Source: Eutypella sp. D-1 (Eukaryota; Ascomycota; Sordariomycetes; Xylariales; Diatrypaceae). Taken from it: a stretch of DNA of 64,000 nt. The position numbers and the translations under genes are program-made. Location of the stretch: assembly GCA_023313575.1 (NCBI GenBank), contig JAJTTP010000012.1, positions 496,001-560,000 of the forward strand. The letters are read 5' to 3'. Position 1 is the stretch's first letter; every line of letters starts with the position of its first letter. This document shows positions 10,093-21,730 of the stretch, in pieces. The notes under the pieces are model-generated. The model saw only the letters and a program-made list of their open reading frames with translations. It had not been told where the DNA came from and made no database searches.

Positions 10093-11213
10093 TTTGTTTT
10101 TAAGTTCTTATATTTTTGGGGGGCGGTGGGGGTGCGGGGTAATAGAAGCGGCCGATTCTAAATATGTCTTATGTCCCTGTGCGGTGCCTTTCGTACTCAC
10201 TACCTAGGTAGATATAATCTGAAGGCAAACTTCGAACTGCTGGCAAGATCCAGTACTTATATTCCAAGGAAAAGCGGCTGTGCTGGGCTGCTTGCGTGAT
10301 CGCGTTAGGGGCCTTTACAACTAGTGCATCCTAGGTCTGTTCGACCGGATTCTACCTCACGGATACGATGGAAAAATGATGGACGTCCCCCTCCCGTGAT
10401 TACAAATCCTATAGTTGTAGTGTCTTAGCCAACATAATCTGGGGTCTATAGGATACAGTGCCTAGGAGGTGGTATTCATCTTATATAATCACCTTCGATA
10501 ACCCCTTACAAAGCGATCACTTGGCGTCCAGGGATAAAGCAGTGATGCCTGTAGCCCTCAGATCTACCGTATAGACAGCAACCCAACATGGAAACGGAAA
10601 CGAACGTAATTATTTGCAGTATAACTATTTGTATGGTAGGTTTGCTGGTAGTTGGGCTAACGATGGCGGAAAGGGATTTAGTTGCCTAGGTGCCTGCAAT
10701 TTGTCCACTAAAGTATGGGGGCCCGAGTACGGCCGGCGCCGATCGGCCGGGTCCGACCCAACACCTCAACTGTTACCCACAGTCCGGAACGGAATTGAAG
10801 GGGGTGAAGATTCCATGTTGGCATGAGCTGAAAAAAGTGGAATCGGTGCGAGATATTTAGCGACTGGCTCCTTCATCTTTTCTTTCTCTCCTCGTGCTAC
10901 GCCGTTCACTTTAGAAAAGTCGGTATGCTTCAACTGCCCCATATATACCGTTGTCAGCTTATAAACGTCCACGTTTTGTTTTCTTAGCTTCCTAGACTAT
11001 CCTACCAATTCAAGCTAGTCTTGTGTGGAGAAGGTCGGTTCAAAGCCACGATTTCTCGACTTCTACGGTGTCAGGCTCGTATTGAGAATAAATAACATGT
11101 GAATATTTGGCTGCAGCCATGTGGTCATCTCGTGAATATAAAACCTCATAAGCCGGCTCGAAAGGAGGACGAAGGGTCACCCCTCAAAGAAAAGGGATAG
11201 ATCTCACAGCATT
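10093..11213. other. Divergent promoter region between NmrA-like 1 and the FAD monooxygenase
   Basis: No gene was found. The region carries a TACCTAGGTA palindrome at 10201-10210 and is the shared 5' flank of two divergent enzymes. Frames at 10614-10972 have no family signal. Confidence 0.6.
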
Positions 11214-12740
11214 ATGACGACCCAGAAACCGTTTCGTGTAGTTATCGTGGGTGGCGGCCTTGTCGGCCTCACAGCTGCCCACATATTCCATAGATGTGGA
11301 ATTGACTTCATCCTTCTAGAAAGGCGCCCGAATACCATATCACCCTATGGCACGACAATGGCCTTCTGGCCCCAGACCTTCCATGTCTTCGAGCAGCTGG
11401 GCCTCGGTAAACAGGCAGAGCAGCTCATGGAGCATGTCTCCGGGAGCAGTGCCATCTCCACCAAGGGTGCGGAAGTCATCAGTAACGATGAGGTATTCAC
11501 CAAGTGGGAAGAAAAGTGAGTTATTCCCGCCTTTAGTCTTCCTTCCATGATGGAAGTACCGCGTCGACCCGATAAAGTATTAACTGGAGACAGCCACGGA
11601 TACAGCATCGGAATCTGTCACCGACCCCACCTCGCAGAGGTGCTGTACGAGAACTTGCCGGACTCGTTGAAGTCCCGTGTCTTGACGGATAAGCGTGTTG
11701 TCGATGTCGAAGTTTCGGAATACGGCGCCAAAGTCGTGTGTGCTGACGGGAGTATGCACGAGGGCTCCATTGTCCTCGGCACCGACGGCGTCCGCAGTAC
11801 GATACGCCAGCACGTGCAGGCTTTACAGTCAGGGATTCGCGTCGAAGACCTCCCGGAGCACCAGAAGAACCCGTATGTGATAACGTATCGGGCGGCATTC
11901 GGCAGTATCCCCGTCCTCCCGGGCTTAGACCCAGGCTACCGATGGGACGGGGTGCAGGACGGCCTTACGACACAGATCGTGCAGGGTCATAAGCGAGGAT
12001 GGTTTGGCGTGTACGAGAAGCTTGACGTACCGAGGACAACCTACCGGAAGTATACAGCGGCGGACAGGGCGGCGGTGTTGGACAAGTGGGCCGACCTTGA
12101 CATGGCACCCGGTTGGAAAGTCCGCGACGTCCGGGCGCAGGGGACGGACGAAGGCGGCCTCATCGAGCTGGAAGAGGGCCTCATGAAGGAGCCCTGGTAT
12201 TGGAGGCGCCTGGTGCTCGCGGGCGACGCCGTCCGTAAAATGGAGCCGCATGCTGGCTTGGGTTACAACTGTGGCGTCTCGGACGTAATCGCGCTAGCCA
12301 ATGGGATGCGCCAGCTACTCCGGGATTGCGGCGACGAGGCACCCAGCACGGCGGCCCTCGAGAAGCTCTTCGCGCAGTGTACAGCCGAGCGCGCCGCGGA
12401 TACGGAGCTGGCCGCGGAAGTCTCGGCGAAAGCCATCCGCCTTCTCGCCTGGCTCACGCCAATGCACCGCTTCATGGCAAAATACGTCATACCTTATGTT
12501 CCGCTCTCCAGGTGGAGTTATGAGTACAAGATTGCACCCTTCATAGACCGCGCGCCACTCCTTGAGGGCATGGGCGAACGGACGTTAGGGGTTGGTTGTT
12601 CGCCTTCAAAACGCCATCTGACTTCTAGAGGAGGCGCAGACGGAACCGAGATGGCGAGGAAGGTGTCATCGCGGAGTAGGGAAATCATTCTCGCTGCCCT
12701 GGCTGTCCTTTCTTTCGGTTTATATCTGAGCCAAAGGTAA
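11214..12740 (+). CDS. FAD-dependent class A monooxygenase with C-terminal membrane anchor
   Basis: Exons are 11214-11515 and 11594-12740, giving 482 aa. The 78-nt intron (GTGAGT..ACAG, branch-like TTAACTG) removes an in-frame TGA and restores a KWEEN-HGYSIGICHRP join. Class A flavoprotein hydroxylase motifs are complete: the dinucleotide fold VVIVGGGLVGLTAA (residues 9-22), the RPHL segment after the intron, the DG motif LGTDGVRSTIRQ, and the GD motif LAGDAVRKMEPHAGLGYN. The last about 20 residues (ILAALAVLSFGLYL) form a hydrophobic helix, so it is probably anchored to the ER with the enzyme in the cytosol. The layout recalls PaxM/AtmM-type epoxidases and salicylate-hydroxylase-like enzymes of fungal metabolite clusters; the substrate is unknown. 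Confidence 0.92.
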
Positions 12741-13367
12741 TGCAAACGAAGAGGGTTGATTTAGTTGGTAAATGGTCTTAAAATACCGAGAGCATGTCCA
12801 CTTAGGTCCTATATAGAGGATGAATAGTCCGTCGATATGGATAAGGCCGCTATCACTATTCCCAGCCCATTTCCATGCTCTTGTATTGGCGGGGTGCGAA
12901 GTACCGACATAAATCACAGTGATTATATCGATCCCCACGCAAAATTCTGATAAAACGGAGAAGTATTAGGTCCCACTGTTACTATATCGCCCTATAGCTA
13001 TATCCTTCGGCACAGGGCGTTCTACATTTAGCTTTTTCCCTTTTCATCATCTTGCTACATATTATTAACCTTCTAGCTTACGGACGGTTGTTCCACATCG
13101 GCATCGCAACGTCAGTAAAGTGATCGTAGCTTAGAATAAAAGCCATCATTTCCATCTACCACACGATTCGTAATCCGTGTGCTTATTATAAGAAGTACAT
13201 ATTTTAAATTATCAATAAAAACTTGATTGGCCATGGAGCTGGTTTTGCCACATTACGACGCCGCTTAACGGAATAACCGCAAAGTGTTAAGGCAAATTAA
13301 CACCTAACTTCATTGTATAGACGAATTGTAATACAAAAAGATACTCGTGTTGGCCGATACGTACATC
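12741..13367. other. Convergent intergenic region
   Basis: AT-rich 3' flanks of the monooxygenase and the STAND-like gene. No gene was seen. Confidence 0.55.
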
Positions 13368-15254
13368 TTATAGGTCATCCTCCTCGAATGTCCTTAGCTC
13401 AAGGCTGCTGGCCTTATTTTGACCAAGCTCGGAGGCGTGCTTCTTCACCTCCCAGTCTCTGGCATTGACGACTACCAAAACCTTAAGAATAACCTTAGAG
13501 TTCTCGGCTGCGTGGACCATAGTTCTCAACAAGGCTTTGCGCTGTGTGTTTCTTGCGCCCAGTCTCGCTTCTGCGCGAGGTGCGCGGCACTGATCCGCAC
13601 GCTCTAGAATAATCCATATATTCGTCCCAGAATCAAACAAGCCAAGAGTCCGTACAAGAATTTTAGCAAGCACCTCTTGGAGCTCATGCATGGGAACGTC
13701 GGGTTTTGCGATGAGACTCGTGTACTCGTCCAATTCTCTGTCCAATTCTTGGACTTCCTCCTGTTTTCGCAGACCCTGCTTGTTCTCCAGGAGCAGACGG
13801 TAGATCAAGAACCGAGTAATGCGCGTGAAGGAGTTATCCTCGTCGCGAAGAGCCAGTATGTAAAATATGCACACATTTGCGGTGTCCCTCGTTGCCTCTG
13901 GAGAGGTCATCTTCGCGATGAAGTTAAGCGCCACGGGAGATAGCCAGCAGTGTGTTGCATTCCTAGCGTCGTTGTATCCAGACAATACGAGTACCTGCGA
14001 ATAGCTAGAGCAGAGCCAGTTTCTGAATTGCTCACTGTCCTCAACATGTTTGTAAGTTGACTCAAGGTCTACATAGGGATTCCTATACTCGGCTATGACA
14101 TCACTCCGCCGACGGGCTAGCTGGGCAAGTTGTGCCTCAGAGGAGTACGGTTCAACCTGTAGAATAGTTCGTACTCTGTCTAATTTGTCTGCATATCGCC
14201 CTTCTTGGAGCTCTATGTGCTGCCATATTAGTAAAGTGTCTAGCCTTAGCTTTACATCATTTTCTAGTCGGTTGAACTCACCTTTGATTCCTTTCATGAG
14301 TTCTGTTCCCGCTTGCTTAGTACCAAGGTCAATGTTAGCATGTCGACAAGGCTTGGCACATACCGCGATTCTGCTCCTTGATATCATGAATGTTCCGATG
14401 AACAAGCTCTTCGCAAACCCGTCTGACATCTACAAGCGCCTTCTTCACTTGCGCAGCCTCGGCGTCTAGATAGCCGTTCCCACCTAAAGCATTGAACCAT
14501 CGTGCTGCGAGAAGATATCAATACCAAGGGTATATCAAAGAATGCTAGATAATATATGAAGCGATTTACCTATTCCTCTCTGGGAGTAAAACCTCGAAGC
14601 CGCCACGCAGAAGAGAATAAAGCTCTCGTAAGCATCCACGATCTTGGAATGGAGTTGGTGTTCCAATTCTGTGTCCACAACATGAATATGCTGGTACATT
14701 TGGAACCCAACCAGACGGTCTTGGATCTCGAGCAAGGTCGATGTGATCTGATTTTCTGTCTCTGTCCGATTCTTGGCAACCTATGAAGTTTCTGTTTAGC
14801 CACCTTCACACATATCAGTATCGATGCAGTCATACTACAAGTACGAAGCATATAGTGCCCAAAGCCATGCTGCCATATGGTGCTCCGAAATCCTTGATCA
14901 TATCTACTAGCGGGCTGAAGTTCTGCACTATATCATGGGCCGACGCGGCGATATTGGCGGCATTTTTGGTCGCACGACCTATTCCCTGTTCGTGCCTTTT
15001 GTCGAAGCCGGTCTTGTTGTCGAGCGTACTGTCCCAGAATTCTTCAAAGGCTTTTTGGCTCTGGATCCGGAGGGCTGAGCGTTCCTCGCCAGAGAATCTT
15101 TGCTTGTTCTGGGCTATATGTCTCAACGTTTTCTGCTGAGACTCGCATTGTTCTATCCGTTTACTGTTCAGCTTGTTAATATCTGTGGTATGATATCCCG
15201 TAATTTACAGAGATTCCTTCGTTTTTTCATACCGATTACTCTCGTCCAGGCCAT
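13368..15254 (-). CDS. STAND/NACHT-like protein N-terminal type, degenerate P-loop
   Basis: Exons on the minus strand are 15254-15233, 15182-14836, 14780-14570, 14504-14364 and 14302-13368, giving 551 aa. Four short introns (50-65 nt) all close in phase. The first 22-nt exon is the least certain part; without it the frame has no ATG. The N-terminal third has the helical layout (AFEEFWDST, ALGTICFVLVVAKN, a following helical bundle) seen ahead of NACHT domains in fungal NLR-like proteins. Residues about 344-372 read QVLVLSGYND then CWLSPVALNFIA, where a P-loop would be expected, but GxxxxGK[ST] is absent. WIILERADQCR near 468 resembles a Walker B strand. It ends soon after, with no WD40, ankyrin or TPR repeats. 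It is head-to-head with the AAA+ ATPase. It may sense or scaffold rather than hydrolyse NTP. Confidence 0.75.
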
Positions 15255-16283
15255 GTTTTACTCCGGGCAAGCGGCTGTGAGAACCCATCGCTCTGGTGCA
15301 CTAGAATATCTTTAACTTAGGACTCATTACTGTGTAGATAAGAATAAAAGTGTCTTGAAGCCCAAGAGACAGGCGCGCGTGACTCTTCGGATTCTTTGGG
15401 TTGCATTAGATACGAATTACTAGATGCTTCTTCCGACTGTGATGTTCCCAGCCTGCTGCTATATTTTGTCTTGTGCCGGATATACTTCTACCGGTGGAGC
15501 ATTGGAGTCTCACCATGCTAAGCTGACTACATGCTGACCTTGCAGGCTGAATGAACCGATCCATTCAAACAAACTGCAGCTCGGATGAATGTGCCAATTG
15601 CAGCTAATTAGCTGTCACGGCTCGATACTTATCTTGTGGCGCAACAGAGGCGTCAAAAGTATGTTCAGGTTCTGTAGGCGTGGCCACTAAATTGCAATTG
15701 TACTACAGTGTAGAAGCATTTCAATAGGCTACCTTTACAGACCCAGGTATGGCTCCCGTGTAGGGTTGTAATGCAGATATGACTGGAAATATTGGAGCAC
15801 CGGTGTAAGCCACTCGCATATAATCCCAATATATACGCCGCTAATTAGTGCACGGAAAGGGTACCCGGTCACTTGCGGATAGGGGTTAAGGTTCCGCCTG
15901 TGGCTCTACCCGAGACACAAGCTACCTAGGTAGCTTCGATAGGTCCAAGTACCCTGAGCTTCCGAGTATACCACGGGAATAAGGGATCATGCTCTTTCCT
16001 CCACGTAATGATAGGCCAAAGTCGCTAGCAGGGGCCCTCCCTCATCATTTGGGCTACAATAGACTAGACACTTGTACAAATCAGGGGCTTCCCCCCCGTG
16101 TCGTTAGGATAGCATAGTCTGAATCTTTTCACACTAGCAACCTTCAACGCCATCCTAACCAACGAGACGGCATATAAACTGAAGAAGGAACTTCTGTGGG
16201 TTGGAACTTCTACCCGATTATCAGATTGATCCTTCAAGTGCAAGCTCTAAGGACAGTTCATAAATCTTCAGGTTATTGTTGGG
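15255..16283. other. Shared promoter of the STAND-like and AAA+ genes
   Basis: A 1.0-kb divergent spacer with no gene. It contains an 18-bp perfect palindrome at 15919-15936 centred on CCTAGG. Confidence 0.6.
15919..15936. repeat. 18-bp perfect palindrome in a divergent promoter
   Basis: AAGCTACCTAGGTAGCTT is its own reverse complement. Its core is the same TACCTAGGTA motif found at 10201, 44121 and 51585. Confidence 0.85.
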
Positions 16284-19200
16284 ATGGCTACCGCCGACGC
16301 AATGCCGTCATTATCCGTAAGTCATAATTTATGTAATGGAATATAGCCTTTAGTGGGCTAACGTTTGAAAGGACTTGATCGAGAAGCTTGCGGCAGTCGA
16401 AAAGAGACTTGCCCAGCTAGAGCTCATGAACGAAAGTACAGCCTTGACCGAGAAAGCCTTGGCACTCAAGAATCAAGCTGAAGACGCTGAAGCGAAATCG
16501 AAGACAGAAGTTGGTAGTGGAAAGGCAGGTAATACCAATTCAAACTGTTCATTTTGATGCAGTAATTGGCTTACAGTAGCTTAATCATCATACAGGCGAA
16601 AGATGAAGAAGAAAACGAAAGCGTCGACCATCGTGTCAAAGTAATCGTCAGTAGGAGAAATCCGGAAACCGGCGAACCTATCGAGGAAGATAGCAAGGTG
16701 AAAGCGTCCAAAGAAGACAAGAATATGTTTGCTTTCATACTACGGAAGAATGTATATGATACCAAGCTCCCAGCGTATCAAGGGGAGAACAACTCCGAGA
16801 TTGAAATCATCAATCCTGGCTTATGGAGCTTGTTGAGGCACCACCTGGGGCATTATCCATATCATATCTTCAGAGACACCGCCCCAGGAACCTTGTACTC
16901 CCCCTATGAACATATTGTCTTCTATTTCGACGAACTCAAAGACGCAGCAGCCATGACATCTACCAGCGAAGAGGACAAACTCGCTCGTGACGACCTTTCA
17001 AAGTTGTTGAAGGTCATATCGGACGGTGCTTCTGGCGATGTGAAGCTCGATAAGTACTTCAAGCTACGACCGAACTATAAGAAAGCGATGGATAACAGTA
17101 CAGAGTCTGAGACTGTTCAGTTCATCGACCTCTGGACCGTCTTCCCACCGGGTATGCTGGTGTATGGAAAGCCGTTTCAGGGTCAAGAACAAGTGTTCCT
17201 CGTCAGAGACAATCGTTTTACCTGGCCCGAAAGAGACTATTCTCGTCGAGGCGGAGCGGAGTACATTCCTTGGAAGCTCGATGCGTGGTCATACGACTGG
17301 AAAGATGGCAGTTTCCGTCGGACCGACTTGACGCTTTTGTTTGAGTACTTCGACGGTCATCTTCCTCTTACCTCCCTTCCTTTCGCTCCTCTTGATGTCC
17401 ACCCCGACCGCGACTCCATAATGGACAAACTGATCAGACGCGGTAAAGAGTTTCGCCGGATCTGCGAATCTAAGGAGGATGAACGCCTCTTCCATTATGA
17501 TGGCAAAGCCGTTGCTGAGCAGAAGGGCTTCTCGGGAATGAAGAATGACGACGAGGTAGGTGGTCTCAAGATGAGGAAACATGAACATAACCCTGTTGTT
17601 CTACTAACTACAACTAACCAATTTGTAGGGAAATCCCGACGCCGATCTTCGGTCCAGTATCTCGTATGATACAGACCTTCTACGGCGCATGATGTTGGGG
17701 TCTCGACGAACCACAGAACCTGTCATTCCAACTGTCAAGTCTACTGACGTATGAACCCTCAACCGAGTACAAATTGGCCTAGAGTTGAGGTATTGATTTC
17801 TAAGATAGGTTTCAGGCAGAGTCATGGTAGACTACGATTCCTATTTCCAGTACGGACCTGCCGATGGCCGAAACGGAGCTCTAGAGCCTGGGAACATCGG
17901 GGCGGGGTGCTCTTGTTCGGACTGCCAGAACAATGATGGGCTAGTGAAGCGCTATCGTACTTGGATTGACGAACCCAAACACTCCCAGGCAAGGGAGTGG
18001 GAGCCAGAGCAGTATCTACTCTGCCCCCCGCGAGTATTAGGTTATATCCTACAGGATAAGCGCTGGGCACAGCTTCAGGTAACGTGCCTGGAAAGAATTC
18101 CACCGCTTACCCAGCAAGACGAAGTAGAATTGTTCAAGCAGCTTCAGCTTGCAGACGACCCTGACCTGGAAAGGATCCGGCGCCTCCAGCAGCGGACTCA
18201 GACAAAGCCGCAGGCAAAGAGAGGTAAGTCCCTTCAAAATGCTTTCTCCTTGAGTTCCCACTTTCCCAACTTTGTGATTTTTATTCTCATGCTGCCGTAT
18301 TGAACTGAGAATCTGCATAGACACAAAAAGTACCAAGAGCCTCCTTTTCGACTTAGTTCGGACACATAACTCTGCATCTGAAGGCGATGGCGACAGGAAC
18401 AAGTACAGGCTTGAGGTTGACGACATTGTCCCTGGAAAAGGCAAAGGTCTTATCATCCTCCTCTACGGTAAGCAAAAAAGCGGTCAATTGTCCATCACTG
18501 CTACTATCATGCTAAGCAATGAATACTTCTGCAGGCCCACCAGGAGTTGGTAAAACATCGACCGCCGAAACCGTTGCTAGTGCGACTCGTAAACCACTCT
18601 TCTCTGTCAGCGTTGCCGACGTTGGCACCAAAGCCAAGCACGTCGAGTCAAACCTGGCTCGGATCTTCAATCTAGCAACAAGATGGAAAGCCATTCTGCT
18701 TCTGTGAGTCGCTGTTGCATATAACAAGTCCGCCACTTGCCATCGCTGATCTCGTAACGTGTAGGGACGAAGCTGATGTCTTCCTCGAAACTCGATCGAC
18801 TGGCAAACGAGTTCAACCAGCAGACAAAAATGCCCTGGTATCAGGTAAGCCTGACCGGTGCAACAAAGACTAAGAGTGAAGGGTCGAAGCACCGACACTG
18901 ACCCTCCCCCTTCGCGGCTAGTTTTTCTTCGTGTGCTCGAATATTACGAGGGCATTATGTTCCTGACAACTAACCACATCGCCACCTTTGACGTGGCCAT
19001 TCCGTCGCGTGTGCACGTCGCCATCCGGTACGAGTCGCTCAACAAGCGGCAGCAGGAGGCGATCTTCCGCGGGTTTCTCGGTAAACTGGATGAGAACGCC
19101 ATCGAAGACTATGATGACATCGTATATTCGTGGTTCGAGGAGACCATATGCAAGGCGCAATTCGACGGCCGCCAGATCCGGAACACGGTCACTGTGGCGC

Positions 19201-19358
19201 TGGGTCTGGCACGTGCTTCGCGGGAGGCCGGGGAAGGAGACGGCAAACTCACGAGGTATCACCTGCAAAGGGCCTTTGCTAATATGTCAGACTTTCAGAA
19301 TGATTTCCGTATCCAGATGGACAGGTACAAGGATGACCAGTCGGGTATGGTCAAGTAA
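16284..19358 (+). CDS. AAA+ ATPase with N-terminal coiled coil and DUF7025-type domain
   Basis: Exons are 16284-16316, 16372 to about 16524, about 16596-17555, 17629-17748, 17809-18223, 18321-18467, 18535-18703, 18765-18844 and 18922-19358, giving about 837 aa. Only the second intron is unclear: it needs either a GC donor at 16525 or an AAAG acceptor at 16602. Residues about 12-60 form a coiled coil (LIEKLAAVEKRLAQLE). The middle part has LWSLLRHHLGHYP and a DLWTVFPPG segment typical of the fungal N-terminal domain. The ATPase core has Walker A GPPGVGKT (610-617), Walker B LLLDEAD (about 664-670), sensor 1 MFLTTNHI, an SRVH arginine finger, and sensor 2 GRQIRN (775-780). All catalytic residues are present, so an active remodelling ATPase is inferred; the substrate is unknown. 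A relic of the same family lies at 7.7-8.0 kb. Confidence 0.88.
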
Positions 19359-20356
19359 ATGGCAGTAGGTACTAATAGGGTGCGATATCGCGTGTACGGA
19401 TCAATGACCGAAAAGGGGCCGCCGACCTGGAGAGATTGCCGCTGGGTATAGCCTTGACGCGTCTGATTTTACCGTGGTTTATGAAAGTATGAAATGCCGT
19501 AATGAAACTAAATGTTATTGTATCGACCGCCTAACCTTTTCGTAGGAAGCTACTCGTACGCAACTGAACGGATGCGTCGACTTGCCGAAGTGTTTAAAGC
19601 ACCTTACCCTCGTTTGCCCCCATTTCCTAGAGGTCTGTAATACTAGAGCAGGTCGTAAGGTTATTGTATGAATTTTTTGGCTCGTCCATATATCATCGAC
19701 GCGCAAGGCCTAATACAATTTACAAATAGAAAATAACTAAATAGGCAGTGTGAGATCCGTAAGCTCACTTCAAATTCGACTGTGACACATCGAGCCGTCG
19801 ATTAGTGTGCTGAGACATCGGGCGCTTTACCGGGCTGCCAGGCCAGGATGGGCTGGGAAGGATAGAGGGGATACTAAATAGACAAGACAGGCTGTATAAA
19901 AGCTGGGCGAGCGGGTCTCAGTGGGTGTCCAGGCGCTATTACCTCTCCTACGGAGTAATTGCATGTATTGCAATAGGACGGGTCCTGGCGATAGAACGAG
20001 GTCGTATTGTGCTGCCGGCAGAGGTCGCCTCACGTAACCAGGGCTGTAATACTGCCACAAAACTGATGAAACCATGGGAGTGAAGCGATAGAATACAGGA
20101 TGGGTAAAATATGTTGTATTGTCAATGTTTAGTCGTACGCTCTGCCACCGTAGGGAAGATCTACAGCCACCCCACGGAAGCTTATACGGCATACCTAAGT
20201 AATTAAAATATTATCGGCCGGTGATTTTTACACCGACGGCCCAAGGCTATTAATGACGAGTAATTTAACATATCTCTTTCCTTATTATGAGAAAATGTAG
20301 CTATAATACAGAGCTTTGCTACTAACCACACGATCTATATTTAAGCAGTCGTAGTT
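19359..20356. other. Convergent intergenic region
   Basis: No supported gene was found between the AAA+ ATPase and the 7TM gene; frames here are short and unconserved. Confidence 0.55.
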
Positions 20357-21730
20357 TTAAGTCGATGCGCGAATCTCATCCGCCTTGTGTTCTGCAGACG
20401 GTTCCCTCAGTGCCGTCGTGCTGCTGCCGTCTCTCAGCTCGAGTGCTTCGAACCTGCGTGCACTGCGGTACGTGTCTTTTGATGATGTGTTATAAGATGA
20501 GTGAACTTGTGATGGCGACTCCCGCTTCCTGAAGTGCTTGATCAGGCGGGGGAAGAAGGGGAAACAGGCGACAAGCAGAACAGTGGTGAACTCGGCGAGC
20601 CTATGAGGACAGAAAGAGTTAGGAGTTCATATCCGCTTGAGTACTTGAGGTGATAACATTAACTTACGCCCAACAGGCCACGGGTGTGATGGCCCAGGTC
20701 AAGTCCTCCGTCTGCGTCAGTTTGACACTGAAGTATAAGCGGATGACGCTAGCCACAGTCGCACTATTTACTCTGTCAGGTTTCTTGAGTGCAATGTGAT
20801 GTTGTAGGGTGGGACCGCGTGGGAAAGTCTTACAAGACACCGACAGCAAACACGGCGGCGGCGCCGAATTTCCTCTTCAGTGGCAGCTGTAACTGCCAGA
20901 CGCCGACGAGCGGTACGAAGAGAATGGTGATGTCCGAGACGACGTTGATGGCGCTGGTTGCGATGATACTCTTCTGGGTGTCGAGGCAACGGCCAGGAAT
21001 GTCGGGATGCCATATCTTCTCGCGCGGAACGCAGGCGCAGATAAAGGAAATCGTGATGGCAGCGTAGAAGATCAGATTCGCCCAGATAAGTCCCCATATC
21101 ACCTTATAGACGGCGCTCTGACGCCGGTGTTGCAGGAAGATTGTCTCGATCTGCCTTAGAACCACATACTTGGCGAAGAACATCGTCGGCCCATATATGA
21201 CCTCGATGATGTTGAGGTTCTGCGATTCATGATCGATCGTACATCAGCGGGCTTACTCTGCTGCCTAGGTTCACAATGGCATGTATTACTGACCCTGAGC
21301 AATCTGGAGAATGCCGCCTCGGACACGTCCCATTGGTGGCTTCCTTGACCATTTTCGCCGGCTACGATCTGAACTGCCATGAAGGCTATGAACAACATCT
21401 ACCGAACCGTGAGCTAAATCTTGCATGCTGACGCTTGAATATGATGATGCCTACCCATGATAGCAAAAGAGCACCTAAAGGCCTTGTCAGCACGGTTATG
21501 GTCCCGGGGGGGGGGGGGTGCGAGTTAGTATGTAAACTCTTACCATCAGTTGTGTCAAACTGCTTGAAAACAGCCAGTCGTGTGTAGAACCGCGCAGCGA
21601 CTCCGATCGTAGTGAGTGCGATACACACTACTGACACCACGATTAAGGTGGACTGCTGAGAATATGGATCGACCAGGTTCGACTTGACGCCGGGTGGCGG
21701 CTCGAGAGCCGGCGTCTTATTGGGGTCCAT
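20357..21730 (-). CDS. PTH11/rhodopsin-type seven-helix integral membrane protein
   Basis: Six minus-strand exons: 21730-21544, 21474-21455 (20 nt), 21398-21294, 21219-20834, 20772-20668 and 20600-20357, giving 348 aa with all phases closing. The layout is that of the large fungal SAT4/PTH11-related family: an extracellular N-terminus rich in Pro, a first helix STLIVVSVVCIALTTIGVAARFYTRL with the signature ARFYTRL, then further helices FIAFMAVQIVAG, FYAAITISFICAC, VVSDITILFVPLVGVW, AAVFAVGVL and FTTVLLVACFPFFPRL. Between them is a Cys/Pro loop (CVPREKIWHPDIPGRC), and the C-terminal tail is cytosolic and Ser/Thr-rich. Family members are plasma-membrane receptors or sensors in some pathogens, but most are uncharacterised. 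Intron 1 contains a C13 run on the sense strand. The gene is divergent from the A-T-R reductase. Confidence 0.9.
21506..21518. repeat. G13 homopolymer in an intron of the 7TM gene
   Basis: Thirteen G on the plus strand, so C13 on the sense strand, about 25 nt into the 69-nt intron 1. Confidence 0.9.
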
